Below, piece after piece: positions 34,193-42,768 of a DNA stretch of 64,000 nucleotides. This DNA comes from Armatimonadota bacterium (GTDB lineage Bacteria > Armatimonadota > UBA5829): assembly GCA_039679645.1 (NCBI GenBank), contig JBDKUO010000069.1, positions 34,526 through 98,525 on the forward strand, read 5' to 3'. The notes beneath the pieces are model-generated. The model saw nothing but the letters and a program-made list of their open reading frames with translations. It was not told the origin of the DNA and searched no databases. Position 1 is the first letter of the stretch. Each line of letters starts with the position of its first letter. The translations under genes were made by a program, and so were the position numbers.

Positions 34193-37100
34193 TTACTGCT
34201 CGTCGCTGCCGACTCCGACAGGCTCCAGATCGAGATCGCCGGTATCAGCCGCATGTTCTTTTTTATATGACTTCGGCGCGAACCTTCTGAGAAGACCCTG
34301 CCATGAGTCGTCGACCACTGTGTAGACGACAGGTATGACGATAAGCGTTAGCATTGTCGATACAATCAGACCGCCGATAACAGCTATCGCCATTGGAGAA
34401 CGGGTCTCCGAGCCTTGACTTAAGGCCAGAGCTGTCGGTGTCATACCGCCGATCATAGCCAGAGTGGTCATCAAGATAGGTCGGAGCCTGGTCGGGCCCG
34501 CCTCCAGAAGCGCCTCATGCCTGTTCTTTCCACGGCTGCGCAGAGTATTGGTATAGTCAATGAGCAGGATCGCGTTTTTGGTGACCAGACCAATCAGCAT
34601 GATCATGCCGATCATAGCTACAATGCTCATCGATTTACCCGTGAGCAGCAGGGCCAACAGCGCTCCAATCAAAGCCATCGGCAGACTGAACATAATGACA
34701 AACGGCGTCAGGAACGACTCGAAAAGCGCACCCATCAACATATAGACCAGCACTACAGCCAGCATAAGAGCTGAGATCATATATCCGAAGCTTTCGGTCA
34801 TCATCTTGGTGGAACCGCCGGTGCCGATTGTTGTGCCCGGGATGGTGGGAGTCTTTTTCAGAGCCTTGTCAATGGCCTGATTGAGATTACCCATTTCGGC
34901 ACCCTGCGCAAGGTTTGCGGTCACGTATATGACCCTCTGCCTGTTTTTGCGCGTGATCTTTGTCGGGGCATAGTCATATTTGACGTCGGCGACATCACGC
35001 AGATAGATCGGCGCATTGTCCTTTGTTCCTACTATCAAATTGTCGACATCGGATGTCTTGTTGCGCTCAGACTGGACATAGTGCACGCGGACAGGATACT
35101 CAGTGCCGGAGTCTCTGAGCTTGACGTCATCGTTGCCGTCGATAGCGGTCCTTGCAGCTATTGCAATATCCGACACGCTCATTCCAAGCTTCGACGCCTT
35201 GAGTTTGTCGACAATGATACGGCGCTCAGGCATGATGGGCTTATACGACACATCGACATCCACCGCACCCGGCACTTTTTGCATGACTGCAGCCACGCGG
35301 TTGGCCTCTTTGAATATGTCATCCATATACTGGCCCTGGACTTCTTTCTGGATGTTATTAGTTGGGCCGGACGTCCCTGATGACGTTGAAGCGCTGATCA
35401 GTTCGGCTCCAGGTATATCCGCAGCTTTCCGGTTGATATCTTGAACTATTGCAGCAAGAGAGCGAGAGCGAAGGTTCTTATCGACCACCTTGCCCGAAAC
35501 AAACCCGTATTGAGGCCCGGTGTCGCCACTCCCCGAACCACCGGAACTGCTGGTCCCGGATGCCGCGAAATAGAAACCTTTCTGAGTCTCGGTATGATGC
35601 TTAAACCATGTTTTCGGCTTATACCAAACCGAATCAGACACTTTATAGTGAACCGGCTTCATCTCAGGCAGATCGTCCAGAATCTTCTCCACTCGCCGGA
35701 TTACCTTATCGGTAGCGACAAGCGAAGTGCCTGGGGCTGTCCTTACGGTGACGCTGAACTGGCCCTGGTCGACATTAGGGAAGAAGCCAAATCCGAACGG
35801 CAGGTATATCGTCAGCGCGATAGCCGCCATTACAATGCCGAAACCTATAGCGATGGTCTTGCTCCTGCGGTCTATGCCTGCGGCGAATGCCGCCAGACCC
35901 AGCGCGATCAATGCAATTATGATCCTCGGGGCCATCGCTTTCATGGCCGCAGGACTTGCGCCGATTTTTGGAAGCGGCATAACCATCGAGAAAACCACAA
36001 GCAGAGAAACAAAACCAATTACAATCGTCAGGAACCGGTTATGCAAAGCCCACTCAAGGATGCCCAGATATTTATTGTCCAGGCTCTTAAGGAACCGCTC
36101 AAGAATATCAAAGAGCTTGCCGGCCATAACATCGAGCTTGTCCTTGAAAGATCCGCTGCCATGCTGCATGCGGCGGAGTATGGCTTCTTCATCTCGCTCC
36201 TTGTCCATCTCGCTCTTCATCCACCTTGAAGCAAGCATAGGCGTTAGAGTAAATGACATAAACAACGAGAACGCCGTGGCGACCGCGACCGTGACACCAA
36301 ACTGTCTGAAGAACTGGCCGACAATGCCGCCCATAAACGCTATGGGCAGGAAGACGACTATATCGACCATGGTGATGGCGACAGCCGCCGCCCCGATCTC
36401 AGAACGTCCGTTGAGCGCCGCTGCCTCAGGATTCTCACGCATACGCAGGTGACGCTCTATGTTTTCCAAAATAACAATCGAGTCGTCGACCAGGATTCCT
36501 ACAACCAGCGAGAGCGCCAGCATAACCATCTGGTTCTGCGTGAACCCGAATGCGCTGACAGGGATATACGTCGCCATGATGGACGTCGGGATCGCAATAG
36601 CTACGATAAATGTCGCCCTGGCTGTGTGCAGGAACAGGAAGACGATGATAACGACCAGCAATATACCTTCCAGAAGGCTCTTATTTACATCATGAAGAGC
36701 ATCCTTGACGAATGTTGACTGGTCTATGGCTATAACAGGATGCACACCCGTAGGCAGTTGAGGCTGCAGATCAGCAAGCTCTCTTTTGATGCCGTCGGCC
36801 ACATCGACCGTGTTTGCATCGGACTGCTTCTGAATCGCAAAGATGACCGTAGGTTTGCCGTTGAGCCTGATTACTCTGTCCGGTTCAGCTACGGTATCTT
36901 TGACATCGGCGATATCGCCGACCCGGATAGTCATTGCCGGATTGCCGTTCGAAGCCGCCACATAAATACGGGTATTCTCTATCTCTTTGGCGCTCGTATA
37001 TTCACCGACGGTTCTGACGGAGTAGTCTCTCGAACCCTCCTTGATCGAACCTGCAGGCACATTGAGATTGGCGCCCTTCAACGCTTCGACTATCTTGCCT

Positions 37101-37696
37101 ATGCCAATGCCGTATGCGTCCAATCTGTCTTTGTTGACGGCAACCGAGACCTCACGCTGATCGCCGCCATGCACGCTGACCGACGCTACGCCGCCGACCT
37201 TGGCCAGTTTGTCTGAAACGACGTCATCAGCCAGGATGCGCATCTCTTTTGACGGAAGATTTCCTTCAAGCCCTATAATCATGATAGGACTTGAAGAAAT
37301 ATCGAGTTTGACGACCTTGGGGTCATCGGCATCATCCGGCAGGTTGTTTCTGATCGCTGAGACTTTGTCCCTGACATCAGCCGCTGCCGCCTCAAGGTCC
37401 GTCCCCATCTCGAATTCCATAACTACGGAGGACACACCGTCCTGAGATGTGGATGTGATGTTTTTAAGGTTACCGGTTGATGTAACAGCCTTTTCCACAG
37501 GCTCGGTGACGAGAGTTTCGATCTCGTTGGGACCTGCGCCGGTGTAGACCGTAGTTATTGTAATATACGGAATATCGACCTTCGGATTATATTCCTGCGG
37601 CATACGCGACCGGGACTGAATGCCCAGTACGATCAACGCCAACACGAACATTGTTATGAATATAGGCCGCCGTATGGATACATTGGTTAGCCACAT
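34193..37696 (-). CDS. RND multidrug efflux permease (HAE1/AcrB-like) with inserted helix pair
   Basis: 1167 residues, longer than the usual 1030-1050. N-terminal span, a porter domain to about 340, then LVVGILVDDSIVILENIERH with the proton-relay Asp pair (404-405) and a late GLVTKNAILLIDYTN helix, as in HAE1 drug pumps. Between the start of TM7 (FLTIVIGFVSLLVVFSMVM, near 555-573) and FFPNVDQGQF (638-647) lie two extra hydrophobic segments (about 590-607 and 613-634) not found in AcrB. A Gly/Ser-rich loop lies near 711-725. It is the last gene of an AbrB-TolC-MFP-RND operon. Confidence 0.95.
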   Translation of the reverse strand: MWLTNVSIRRPIFITMFVLALIVLGIQSRSRMPQEYNPKVDIPYITITTVYTGAGPNEIETLVTEPVEKAVTSTGNLKNITSTSQDGVSSVVMEFEMGTDLEAAAADVRDKVSAIRNNLPDDADDPKVVKLDISSSPIMIIGLEGNLPSKEMRILADDVVSDKLAKVGGVASVSVHGGDQREVSVAVNKDRLDAYGIGIGKIVEALKGANLNVPAGSIKEGSRDYSVRTVGEYTSAKEIENTRIYVAASNGNPAMTIRVGDIADVKDTVAEPDRVIRLNGKPTVIFAIQKQSDANTVDVADGIKRELADLQPQLPTGVHPVIAIDQSTFVKDALHDVNKSLLEGILLVVIIVFLFLHTARATFIVAIAIPTSIMATYIPVSAFGFTQNQMVMLALSLVVGILVDDSIVILENIERHLRMRENPEAAALNGRSEIGAAAVAITMVDIVVFLPIAFMGGIVGQFFRQFGVTVAVATAFSLFMSFTLTPMLASRWMKSEMDKERDEEAILRRMQHGSGSFKDKLDVMAGKLFDILERFLKSLDNKYLGILEWALHNRFLTIVIGFVSLLVVFSMVMPLPKIGASPAAMKAMAPRIIIALIALGLAAFAAGIDRRSKTIAIGFGIVMAAIALTIYLPFGFGFFPNVDQGQFSVTVRTAPGTSLVATDKVIRRVEKILDDLPEMKPVHYKVSDSVWYKPKTWFKHHTETQKGFYFAASGTSSSGGSGSGDTGPQYGFVSGKVVDKNLRSRSLAAIVQDINRKAADIPGAELISASTSSGTSGPTNNIQKEVQGQYMDDIFKEANRVAAVMQKVPGAVDVDVSYKPIMPERRIIVDKLKASKLGMSVSDIAIAARTAIDGNDDVKLRDSGTEYPVRVHYVQSERNKTSDVDNLIVGTKDNAPIYLRDVADVKYDYAPTKITRKNRQRVIYVTANLAQGAEMGNLNQAIDKALKKTPTIPGTTIGTGGSTKMMTESFGYMISALMLAVVLVYMLMGALFESFLTPFVIMFSLPMALIGALLALLLTGKSMSIVAMIGMIMLIGLVTKNAILLIDYTNTLRSRGKNRHEALLEAGPTRLRPILMTTLAMIGGMTPTALALSQGSETRSPMAIAVIGGLIVSTMLTLIVIPVVYTVVDDSWQGLLRRFAPKSYKKEHAADTGDLDLEPVGVGSDEQ

Positions 37697-37771
37697 AATC
37701 TAATATTTCCCCATACACTCTATGCACATTGCGCCGGGCAGCGCCCAAACGCGAAAGTATTCATCGTTGCA

Positions 37772-37871
37772 ACTAAGTAATTCACGGTAGATGACTTGTA
37801 TGCGTAAGCTTCACCTCCAGGTAGGGATACCTGGAGGTATAAATACAAGTTGCTCGACGTATTTACTTAGT
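37772..37871 (-). repeat. Triply nested inverted repeat between MFP and RND genes
   Basis: Three nested arm pairs share one centre: ACTAAGTAA/TTACTTAGT (37772-37780, 37863-37871), ACTTGTAT/ATACAAGT (37794-37801, 37843-37850) and CCTCCAGGTA/TACCTGGAGG (37814-37823, 37828-37837). The outer arm overlaps the MFP stop codon. It may be an attenuator, an mRNA-processing structure or a small mobile repeat. Confidence 0.7.
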
Positions 37872-39324
37872 CGTGATCCTCGACCCTGACCTTTGCGCCG
37901 TCCTGCAGGTTCTGGCGGCCCGAAGTGACAACAACATCGCCGATCTTGATATCCGTAGGTGTCTGCACCTGCGCCATGGTCGCATCCTCAAAAATGACAT
38001 TGACTACATGTCGTTTGACTTTCTTGTCTGGACCGACGGTAAATACCGACTGCGTGCCCTTTCTCTCATCAATTGCATCCTTTGGAATCAGGAGCACGTT
38101 GCGCGACATTCCGGTCACGATATTTCCGCGTGCAAACATTCCCGGACGAGTGTCTTTGCCCTCGTTTATACGAATGCGCACCGGGAAGTTCCTGCTTAAG
38201 GTGGAGCCGGACGGATAGATGTCGATGACGCTCCCGAATATTGCTTTCCCAGGCAGCGCGTCAATCGACACATCGACTTTCTGGCCTTTGCGGACACTGT
38301 CGAACTGCTTCTCGGATATCTCTCCCTTAAAGTAGAGAGTCGATAGATCGACCACACTGGCGAGAGCCTGTCCGGCGCTTACGACCTGGCCGGGCTCAGT
38401 GGTGCGGGAGGCAAGTTGACCGGCTATCGGCGATTTTATGTATGTATAGGAAAGCTGCTGCTTTGCCAGAGCCAGCGAGGCTTTAGCCTGCTGCACGGAA
38501 GCCTTGGCGGATTTGATGTCCTCTTGCCTCAACAAATTTTGAGAGGCGTTTGCTTTTGCCGAACGAAGCTGCTCGCGAGCGACGTTTACGTTTGACTGAG
38601 CCGCCTGGACATCCTCAGTGCGTCCGCCTTCTTTTATCAAGGAAAGCTGTTCAACGGCTGACTTATAGTTTGCCTGAGCGACTTTATAGGAAGTCTCGGC
38701 CACGTCATACTCAGCCTGAGATATCGCGCCCTTGTCGAGAAGCTGCTTGTAGCGTCCGAAGTCGGCCTTCTTGTTGTCAAGGTTAGCCTTCGCGGAGGCA
38801 ACCTGGTTCTCCGCGACCATTCTCTCCTGGGAGCGCTGCGGAGTCTTGGCGACAGCCAATCGCGCTTTCGCAGCTTCCAGAGAAGACTGAGCCTGTTCGA
38901 TGGCGGCATCAGTCTGGATCTTGGTGACCTTGGCATTAGTTTTGGCTTGGGACAGGCGCGAAATCGCTGATTCCAATGCAGCCTGGGCCGCCTGCAGGTT
39001 GCTCATAGCATCATCCTGATCCAGCTTCGCTACTATCATGCCGGGAGTTACGGGGTCGCCTTCTCTGGCGTATACGGCGGCCACTCTGCCCGAAATCTTT
39101 GCAGAGAGCACGACCTGATCAAGAGCGTTTATGTCTCCGGTAACCTCCACCGTCTGCTGCATGTTTCCCATGCTTGTTTGGTCGGTACTTACCGGAACGC
39201 CTTCTTTGTTCCATATCTGCTGAGTTGTGGGCGGCGGAGCCTTATGCGCGCGCATCTTCATCGCCAGACCCAGTCCTCCAAATATCAACAGTATTAATAT
39301 TGCTATAGTTACTATCTTTTTCAC
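37867..39324 (-). CDS. Membrane fusion protein of RND efflux pump (HlyD/AcrA family)
   Basis: 485 residues from a GTG with GGGGGTC upstream. One N-terminal membrane helix, lipoyl half-motif (VVLSAKISGRVAAVYAREGDPV), a long Ala/Gln/Lys-rich coiled-coil hairpin (about 110-330), the second lipoyl half (YTYIKSPIAGQLASRTTEPG) and beta-barrel domains. It bridges the inner-membrane pump and the TolC-type channel. The coiled coil is longer than in AcrA. It lies between the tolC-like and RND genes. Confidence 0.93.
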   Translation of the reverse strand: MKKIVTIAILILLIFGGLGLAMKMRAHKAPPPTTQQIWNKEGVPVSTDQTSMGNMQQTVEVTGDINALDQVVLSAKISGRVAAVYAREGDPVTPGMIVAKLDQDDAMSNLQAAQAALESAISRLSQAKTNAKVTKIQTDAAIEQAQSSLEAAKARLAVAKTPQRSQERMVAENQVASAKANLDNKKADFGRYKQLLDKGAISQAEYDVAETSYKVAQANYKSAVEQLSLIKEGGRTEDVQAAQSNVNVAREQLRSAKANASQNLLRQEDIKSAKASVQQAKASLALAKQQLSYTYIKSPIAGQLASRTTEPGQVVSAGQALASVVDLSTLYFKGEISEKQFDSVRKGQKVDVSIDALPGKAIFGSVIDIYPSGSTLSRNFPVRIRINEGKDTRPGMFARGNIVTGMSRNVLLIPKDAIDERKGTQSVFTVGPDKKVKRHVVNVIFEDATMAQVQTPTDIKIGDVVVTSGRQNLQDGAKVRVEDHD

Positions 39325-39375
39325 TACCAGACCCCCTGGATATTAAATTTTGAAATGGAAAGCACTCTGTAAAGC

Positions 39376-40779
39376 CTATGGTTTGGTCTCTACAGGATTA
39401 AGCAGCGCCAGATTCGCCAGTTCGGGTATGCAGGAAGTGGCTCTCTGCAGTTGCGCCTGCGCCGTGGCATAGTCATACTGAGCGTTGACGTTATTAAACC
39501 TTGCCTGTGTAAGCTGACTTTCTGCATTAGTTACCTCGACCAGGATTGCAATCCCCGCAGCATACCGAACGTTAGCCAGCCTCAGGGCCTCCTCGGCGAG
39601 ATCGACGTTTTGTTGGGTAGTCGCTACTCGCTTCGCAGCCTCTTCCAAACTCAGAGCTGCAGTGCGCACATCAAGCGAAACGCCGAGCTGCAATTGATTT
39701 AGGGTATCTTTGGCATTTTCAACGTCAGCCTGAGCCTGCTCAACTCGCGCTCTGGTGATGCCGCCGTTCCAGACTGGGATACTCAGTGTGAGCATACCCT
39801 GATAGTTGGAATTGGCCGTATTCAGACCGCTTGTGGCAAAGGTATATCCATACAACGCCGAAAGGGAGAGTGTCGGAAAATATGATGAGCGTTGAAGCTT
39901 TACACCTTTCTCGCTGAGCTTGACCACATCCTCTTGCGCCTGCACCTCCGGACGTTCCAGATAGGCTGTCTGGATGGCGGCGGGCACATCAACCGGAACA
40001 CCCTGAATTGCCGGTACTTCTTTGATTACCTGTGTGGGAATGTTTACATCCACACCCATCACGCGGTTCAAAGCAGCCTGGGCGACCAGCACCCGGTTTT
40101 TCGCCTGGATAAGTTGCTGGTTCAAGTTGGCAAGATCGGTTTGAGCAGTTGTAAGATCAAACTTGGCCACAGTGCCGGCTTCAAACATTGCCTGAGTGTT
40201 GTTCAAACGTGTCTGAGCCACGTCTACGGCGGCCTGTGCAACATCCTGCTGGCCGCATGCGCGCAGCAAGTCATAGTAAGCCGTTTTGACGCTTAGTATA
40301 AGGTCCTCGGAAGTTGTCAGCAGGCTCAGATACCGGATTTCAAACTGATACTTGGCAATATCCCTGGTGTAGCCCAGCTTCTTATTTATATCGAGTGGAA
40401 GTGCGGCATTGAGCGCCCCATTAAGGCTTGATGCCCTCTGCAGTTGGAATGACTGCCCACTAAAGCTCGACTTCACCTCATTTTGTCTTGAATAGTTACC
40501 CTGAGCGCTGAACTGCGGATTGAACGCTGCCCTTGACTCTTCCACAACACCCCTGGACTTTTGCAGTTGATCGACTGCTATTTTGATGTTTGGGTTATAT
40601 CGAAAAGCCAGCTCCAGCGCCTTATTTAGCGTTATCGGGCTTGACAGATCGGACGGGCATGGCGCCTTCAATACCCCACCCGGATTTTGAGAAGGGGCCT
40701 GAGTTTTGGCCTGCCCCTGCGCAAATACACCCGATGCACAAAATGCCAGAACGGCTATTGCCGCAATGATTTTCTTCAA
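39376..40779 (-). CDS. TolC-family outer-membrane efflux protein
   Basis: 467 residues from a TTG with AGGAGG upstream. A signal peptide (1-20, ending VFA) is followed by two OEP repeats of alpha-barrel helices (LNKALELAFRYNPNIKIAVDQ; later LTLSIPVWNGGITRARVEQAQ), the internal duplication typical of TolC. It forms the outer-membrane exit duct of this operon's tripartite pump and is the clearest evidence of an outer membrane in this organism. Confidence 0.93.
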   Translation of the reverse strand: MKKIIAAIAVLAFCASGVFAQGQAKTQAPSQNPGGVLKAPCPSDLSSPITLNKALELAFRYNPNIKIAVDQLQKSRGVVEESRAAFNPQFSAQGNYSRQNEVKSSFSGQSFQLQRASSLNGALNAALPLDINKKLGYTRDIAKYQFEIRYLSLLTTSEDLILSVKTAYYDLLRACGQQDVAQAAVDVAQTRLNNTQAMFEAGTVAKFDLTTAQTDLANLNQQLIQAKNRVLVAQAALNRVMGVDVNIPTQVIKEVPAIQGVPVDVPAAIQTAYLERPEVQAQEDVVKLSEKGVKLQRSSYFPTLSLSALYGYTFATSGLNTANSNYQGMLTLSIPVWNGGITRARVEQAQADVENAKDTLNQLQLGVSLDVRTAALSLEEAAKRVATTQQNVDLAEEALRLANVRYAAGIAILVEVTNAESQLTQARFNNVNAQYDYATAQAQLQRATSCIPELANLALLNPVETKP

Positions 40780-40828
40780 ATCCCTTTCCTCCTGACGCTA
40801 TCTATCACATCACTGACGTTCCATCTGC

Positions 40829-41095
40829 TCATAATGTTTCATGTTCATCTTCAGAGACTGCCTGTGATTCCACACGCTTTATGCTCTCAAGCATTGATCC
40901 AAAAACTTCACTCATAACACCGATCTTGAATATAGCCAGCACATCGGTAGTCGGATGCTTAGCAACCAGCACCTTATCCCCAGGGTTTATATCAAGCTCT
41001 TTTCGAGCCTCTGCTGGAATCACAATTTGCCCACGGTCGCCGACAGTCGCGGTGCCGTAAAAGAGGTCTTCTAATGAATGACATTCCTTTGACAC
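40829..41095 (-). CDS. AbrB/SpoVT-like swapped-hairpin regulator of the efflux operon
   Basis: 88 residues from a GTG with GGAG upstream. Residues about 11-57 form the AbrB-type swapped-hairpin DNA-binding fold (TATVGDRGQIVIPAEARKEL and NPGDKVLVAKH). It is the first gene of the efflux operon, so it probably represses its own promoter. An inverted repeat TGCAA-N3-TTGCA in the leader (41111-41123) is a candidate operator. Confidence 0.88.
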   Translation of the reverse strand: MSKECHSLEDLFYGTATVGDRGQIVIPAEARKELDINPGDKVLVAKHPTTDVLAIFKIGVMSEVFGSMLESIKRVESQAVSEDEHETL

Positions 41096-41110
41096 AAAAT
41101 CACTCCTTTA

Positions 41111-41123
41111 TGCAATGTTTGCA
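41111..41123. promoter_or_regulatory. Candidate operator of the AbrB-like regulator
   Basis: TGCAATGTTTGCA is an inverted repeat (5-bp arms, 3-base spacer) between the predicted start of transcription and the ribosome binding site of the regulator gene. Assignment is by position only. Confidence 0.35.
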
Positions 41124-41145
41124 AAATCACACAAATCACACATGC

Positions 41146-41174
41146 ATATTATCGCTATAGCATGTACATGTCAA
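41146..41174 (-). promoter_or_regulatory. Promoter of the AbrB-TolC-MFP-RND operon
   Basis: On the minus strand TTGACA and TAATAT are separated by exactly 17 bases, about 50 bases upstream of the GTG start. The palindrome CATGTACATG overlaps the -35 end of the spacer. Confidence 0.75.
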
Positions 41175-41257
41175 TAGGGTCCGGATTGATATTGTTGGGA
41201 TAGACATAAATTTGTTGAATGCAACGCTTGTCGCGATTGCCAAGTTTCGCGTATTCT

Positions 41258-42697
41258 GTAACAGCTCAGTCTTGATGAGTATTTGCAAAAAATCTTGTAT
41301 TTGTGCAGGTACTTTGAGGGTGATTGTCTAAGCGGTATGCATGGACAAGCCTGGTTATGAGGAATTAGCAGCTGAGAATGCGATGCTGAAAGAACAGGTT
41401 ACTGCATTGGAGGCCGAAGTCGAGATGCTGCGTAATATGCTTACTGGCGACGGGTCCGGCAGCAGTGCGGCACCATTTGTAAAGCCTAACCGTCAGCAGC
41501 GTAGAGAAGCACAGAAGCAGGAGCGCAAAAAGCGGACGCAGTCTTTTTCCCGCAAGCGAGAGGTTGCAACTGAGGTAATCGAGCATTCTCTGGATGTGTG
41601 TCCTGATTGCGGTAAAAAGCTTTCCGGGGGTTGGGTTCACAGCAGTCGGCAAGTGATAGAGATTCCTCAGGCTCCGGTTCGGATCATCGATCATGTGGTT
41701 GTTGCCCGCTATTGCGGTGTATGCGGCAAGCGGGTGATTCCAAGTCTGGAGCTATCCGGCGAGGCGGTTGGCAAGAGCCGTTTTGGAATAAGGTTAATGA
41801 GCTTGATTGCCGATATGGCAACGAACTGTCGCATGCCCCATCGGACAATTCAGAGGATGTTGGCCGGCCTCTATGGCCTGCGAATCTCGCTTGGAGAGAT
41901 ATCGGAGGTGCTTCATAGGGTAGCGGATATGGGCAAAGGGATCTACAACGATCTGCTTTGGGAGATACGCGGTTCTCCGGTTGTGAATGCTGATGAAACC
42001 GGTTGGCGCGAGGACGGAGTCAACGGTTATATATGGAGCTTTTCTACAAAGAATGCTCGCTATCTACTGCGTGATCAATCGAGGGCAAGTGCGATAGTGA
42101 CACAGACGCTTGGTGACGAGTTCGCCGGGGTCCTTGTAAGTGATTTTTACGGTGCTTATAATGCATACGAAGGTGTCAAGCAGCGCTGCTGGGTGCATCT
42201 TTTGCGCGATCTCAAGAAACTGCGTGAGAAACATGCAAGCAATGAATCTGTCGAGTGCTGGGCAGAAGCCATCAAGTCAATTTACGATGAGGCGAAAACT
42301 GCCGCAGCAGGAAACTATTCCCAAATTGACCGCTGTCGCTTACGCCAATGGTTTGAGGAGCGAATGCTGAAATTGGCTGCGCCATATCGTGACGCGAAGA
42401 GCGCACCACAAAGAGTTCTTGCCAAGCGAATTGAAACCTTCTTAGGGGAGCTGTTTTCTTTTGTCGACTGCGATGGAGTGCCCCCTGACAACAATGCAGC
42501 GGAGAGAGCTGTGCGTCCGGCTGTTATTGCACGTAAAGTCAGCGGTGGAACAAGGTCGACCAAAGGTTCTGATACTCGTATGGTTTTGCTGAGTCTGTTC
42601 GGCACTTGGAACCTGCAAGGCAAGGACCCTATTAGCACCTGCGCAAACATGCTCGCCGCTCGCATTTAAAACGTACTCATCGAAAGTGAGCTGTTAC
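41258..42697 (+). mobile_element. Complete IS66-type insertion sequence, single-ORF form
   Basis: The 1440-bp element has 24-bp imperfect terminal inverted repeats (41258-41281 and 42674-42697; 21 of 24 match; both begin GTAACAGCTCA, with the GTAA start usual for IS66). It is flanked by a perfect 8-bp target duplication, CGTATTCT, at 41250-41257 and 42698-42705; 8 bp is the IS66 norm. It encodes only the TnpC-type transposase, as in the ISBst12 subgroup. Intact ends and ORF suggest recent insertion. Confidence 0.95.
41341..42669 (+). CDS. IS66-family transposase (TnpC/ISBst12-type)
   Basis: 442 residues. A leucine-zipper-like N-terminus (AENAMLKEQVTALEAEVEML) precedes a zinc finger (CPDCGKKL with CGVCGKR) and the DDE domain: NADETGW, LVSDFYGAYNAY and the Glu in NNAAERAVRP. 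All catalytic residues are present, so it is probably active. The gene fills the element between its terminal repeats; no tnpA or tnpB accompanies it. Confidence 0.96.
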   Translation: MDKPGYEELAAENAMLKEQVTALEAEVEMLRNMLTGDGSGSSAAPFVKPNRQQRREAQKQERKKRTQSFSRKREVATEVIEHSLDVCPDCGKKLSGGWVHSSRQVIEIPQAPVRIIDHVVVARYCGVCGKRVIPSLELSGEAVGKSRFGIRLMSLIADMATNCRMPHRTIQRMLAGLYGLRISLGEISEVLHRVADMGKGIYNDLLWEIRGSPVVNADETGWREDGVNGYIWSFSTKNARYLLRDQSRASAIVTQTLGDEFAGVLVSDFYGAYNAYEGVKQRCWVHLLRDLKKLREKHASNESVECWAEAIKSIYDEAKTAAAGNYSQIDRCRLRQWFEERMLKLAAPYRDAKSAPQRVLAKRIETFLGELFSFVDCDGVPPDNNAAERAVRPAVIARKVSGGTRSTKGSDTRMVLLSLFGTWNLQGKDPISTCANMLAARI

Positions 42698-42704
42698 CGT
42701 ATTC

Positions 42705-42733
42705 TTGACATAGAACGTATTGAGCCTTATTCT
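42705..42733 (+). promoter_or_regulatory. Consensus promoter of the O-antigen-ligase-like gene
   Basis: TTGACA and TATTCT are separated by 17 bases. The first base of the -35 box is the last base of the target duplication made by the adjacent insertion sequence, so everything upstream of -35 has been replaced by IS DNA. Confidence 0.7.
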
Positions 42734-42768
42734 AGTAGAGTAGCTACATTATGCAAAGGACGGCACAC

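Noticed and set aside
35441..36452. Two long plus-strand frames (262 and 241 codons)
   Set aside because: They are antisense shadows of the RND permease gene, whose motifs are intact.
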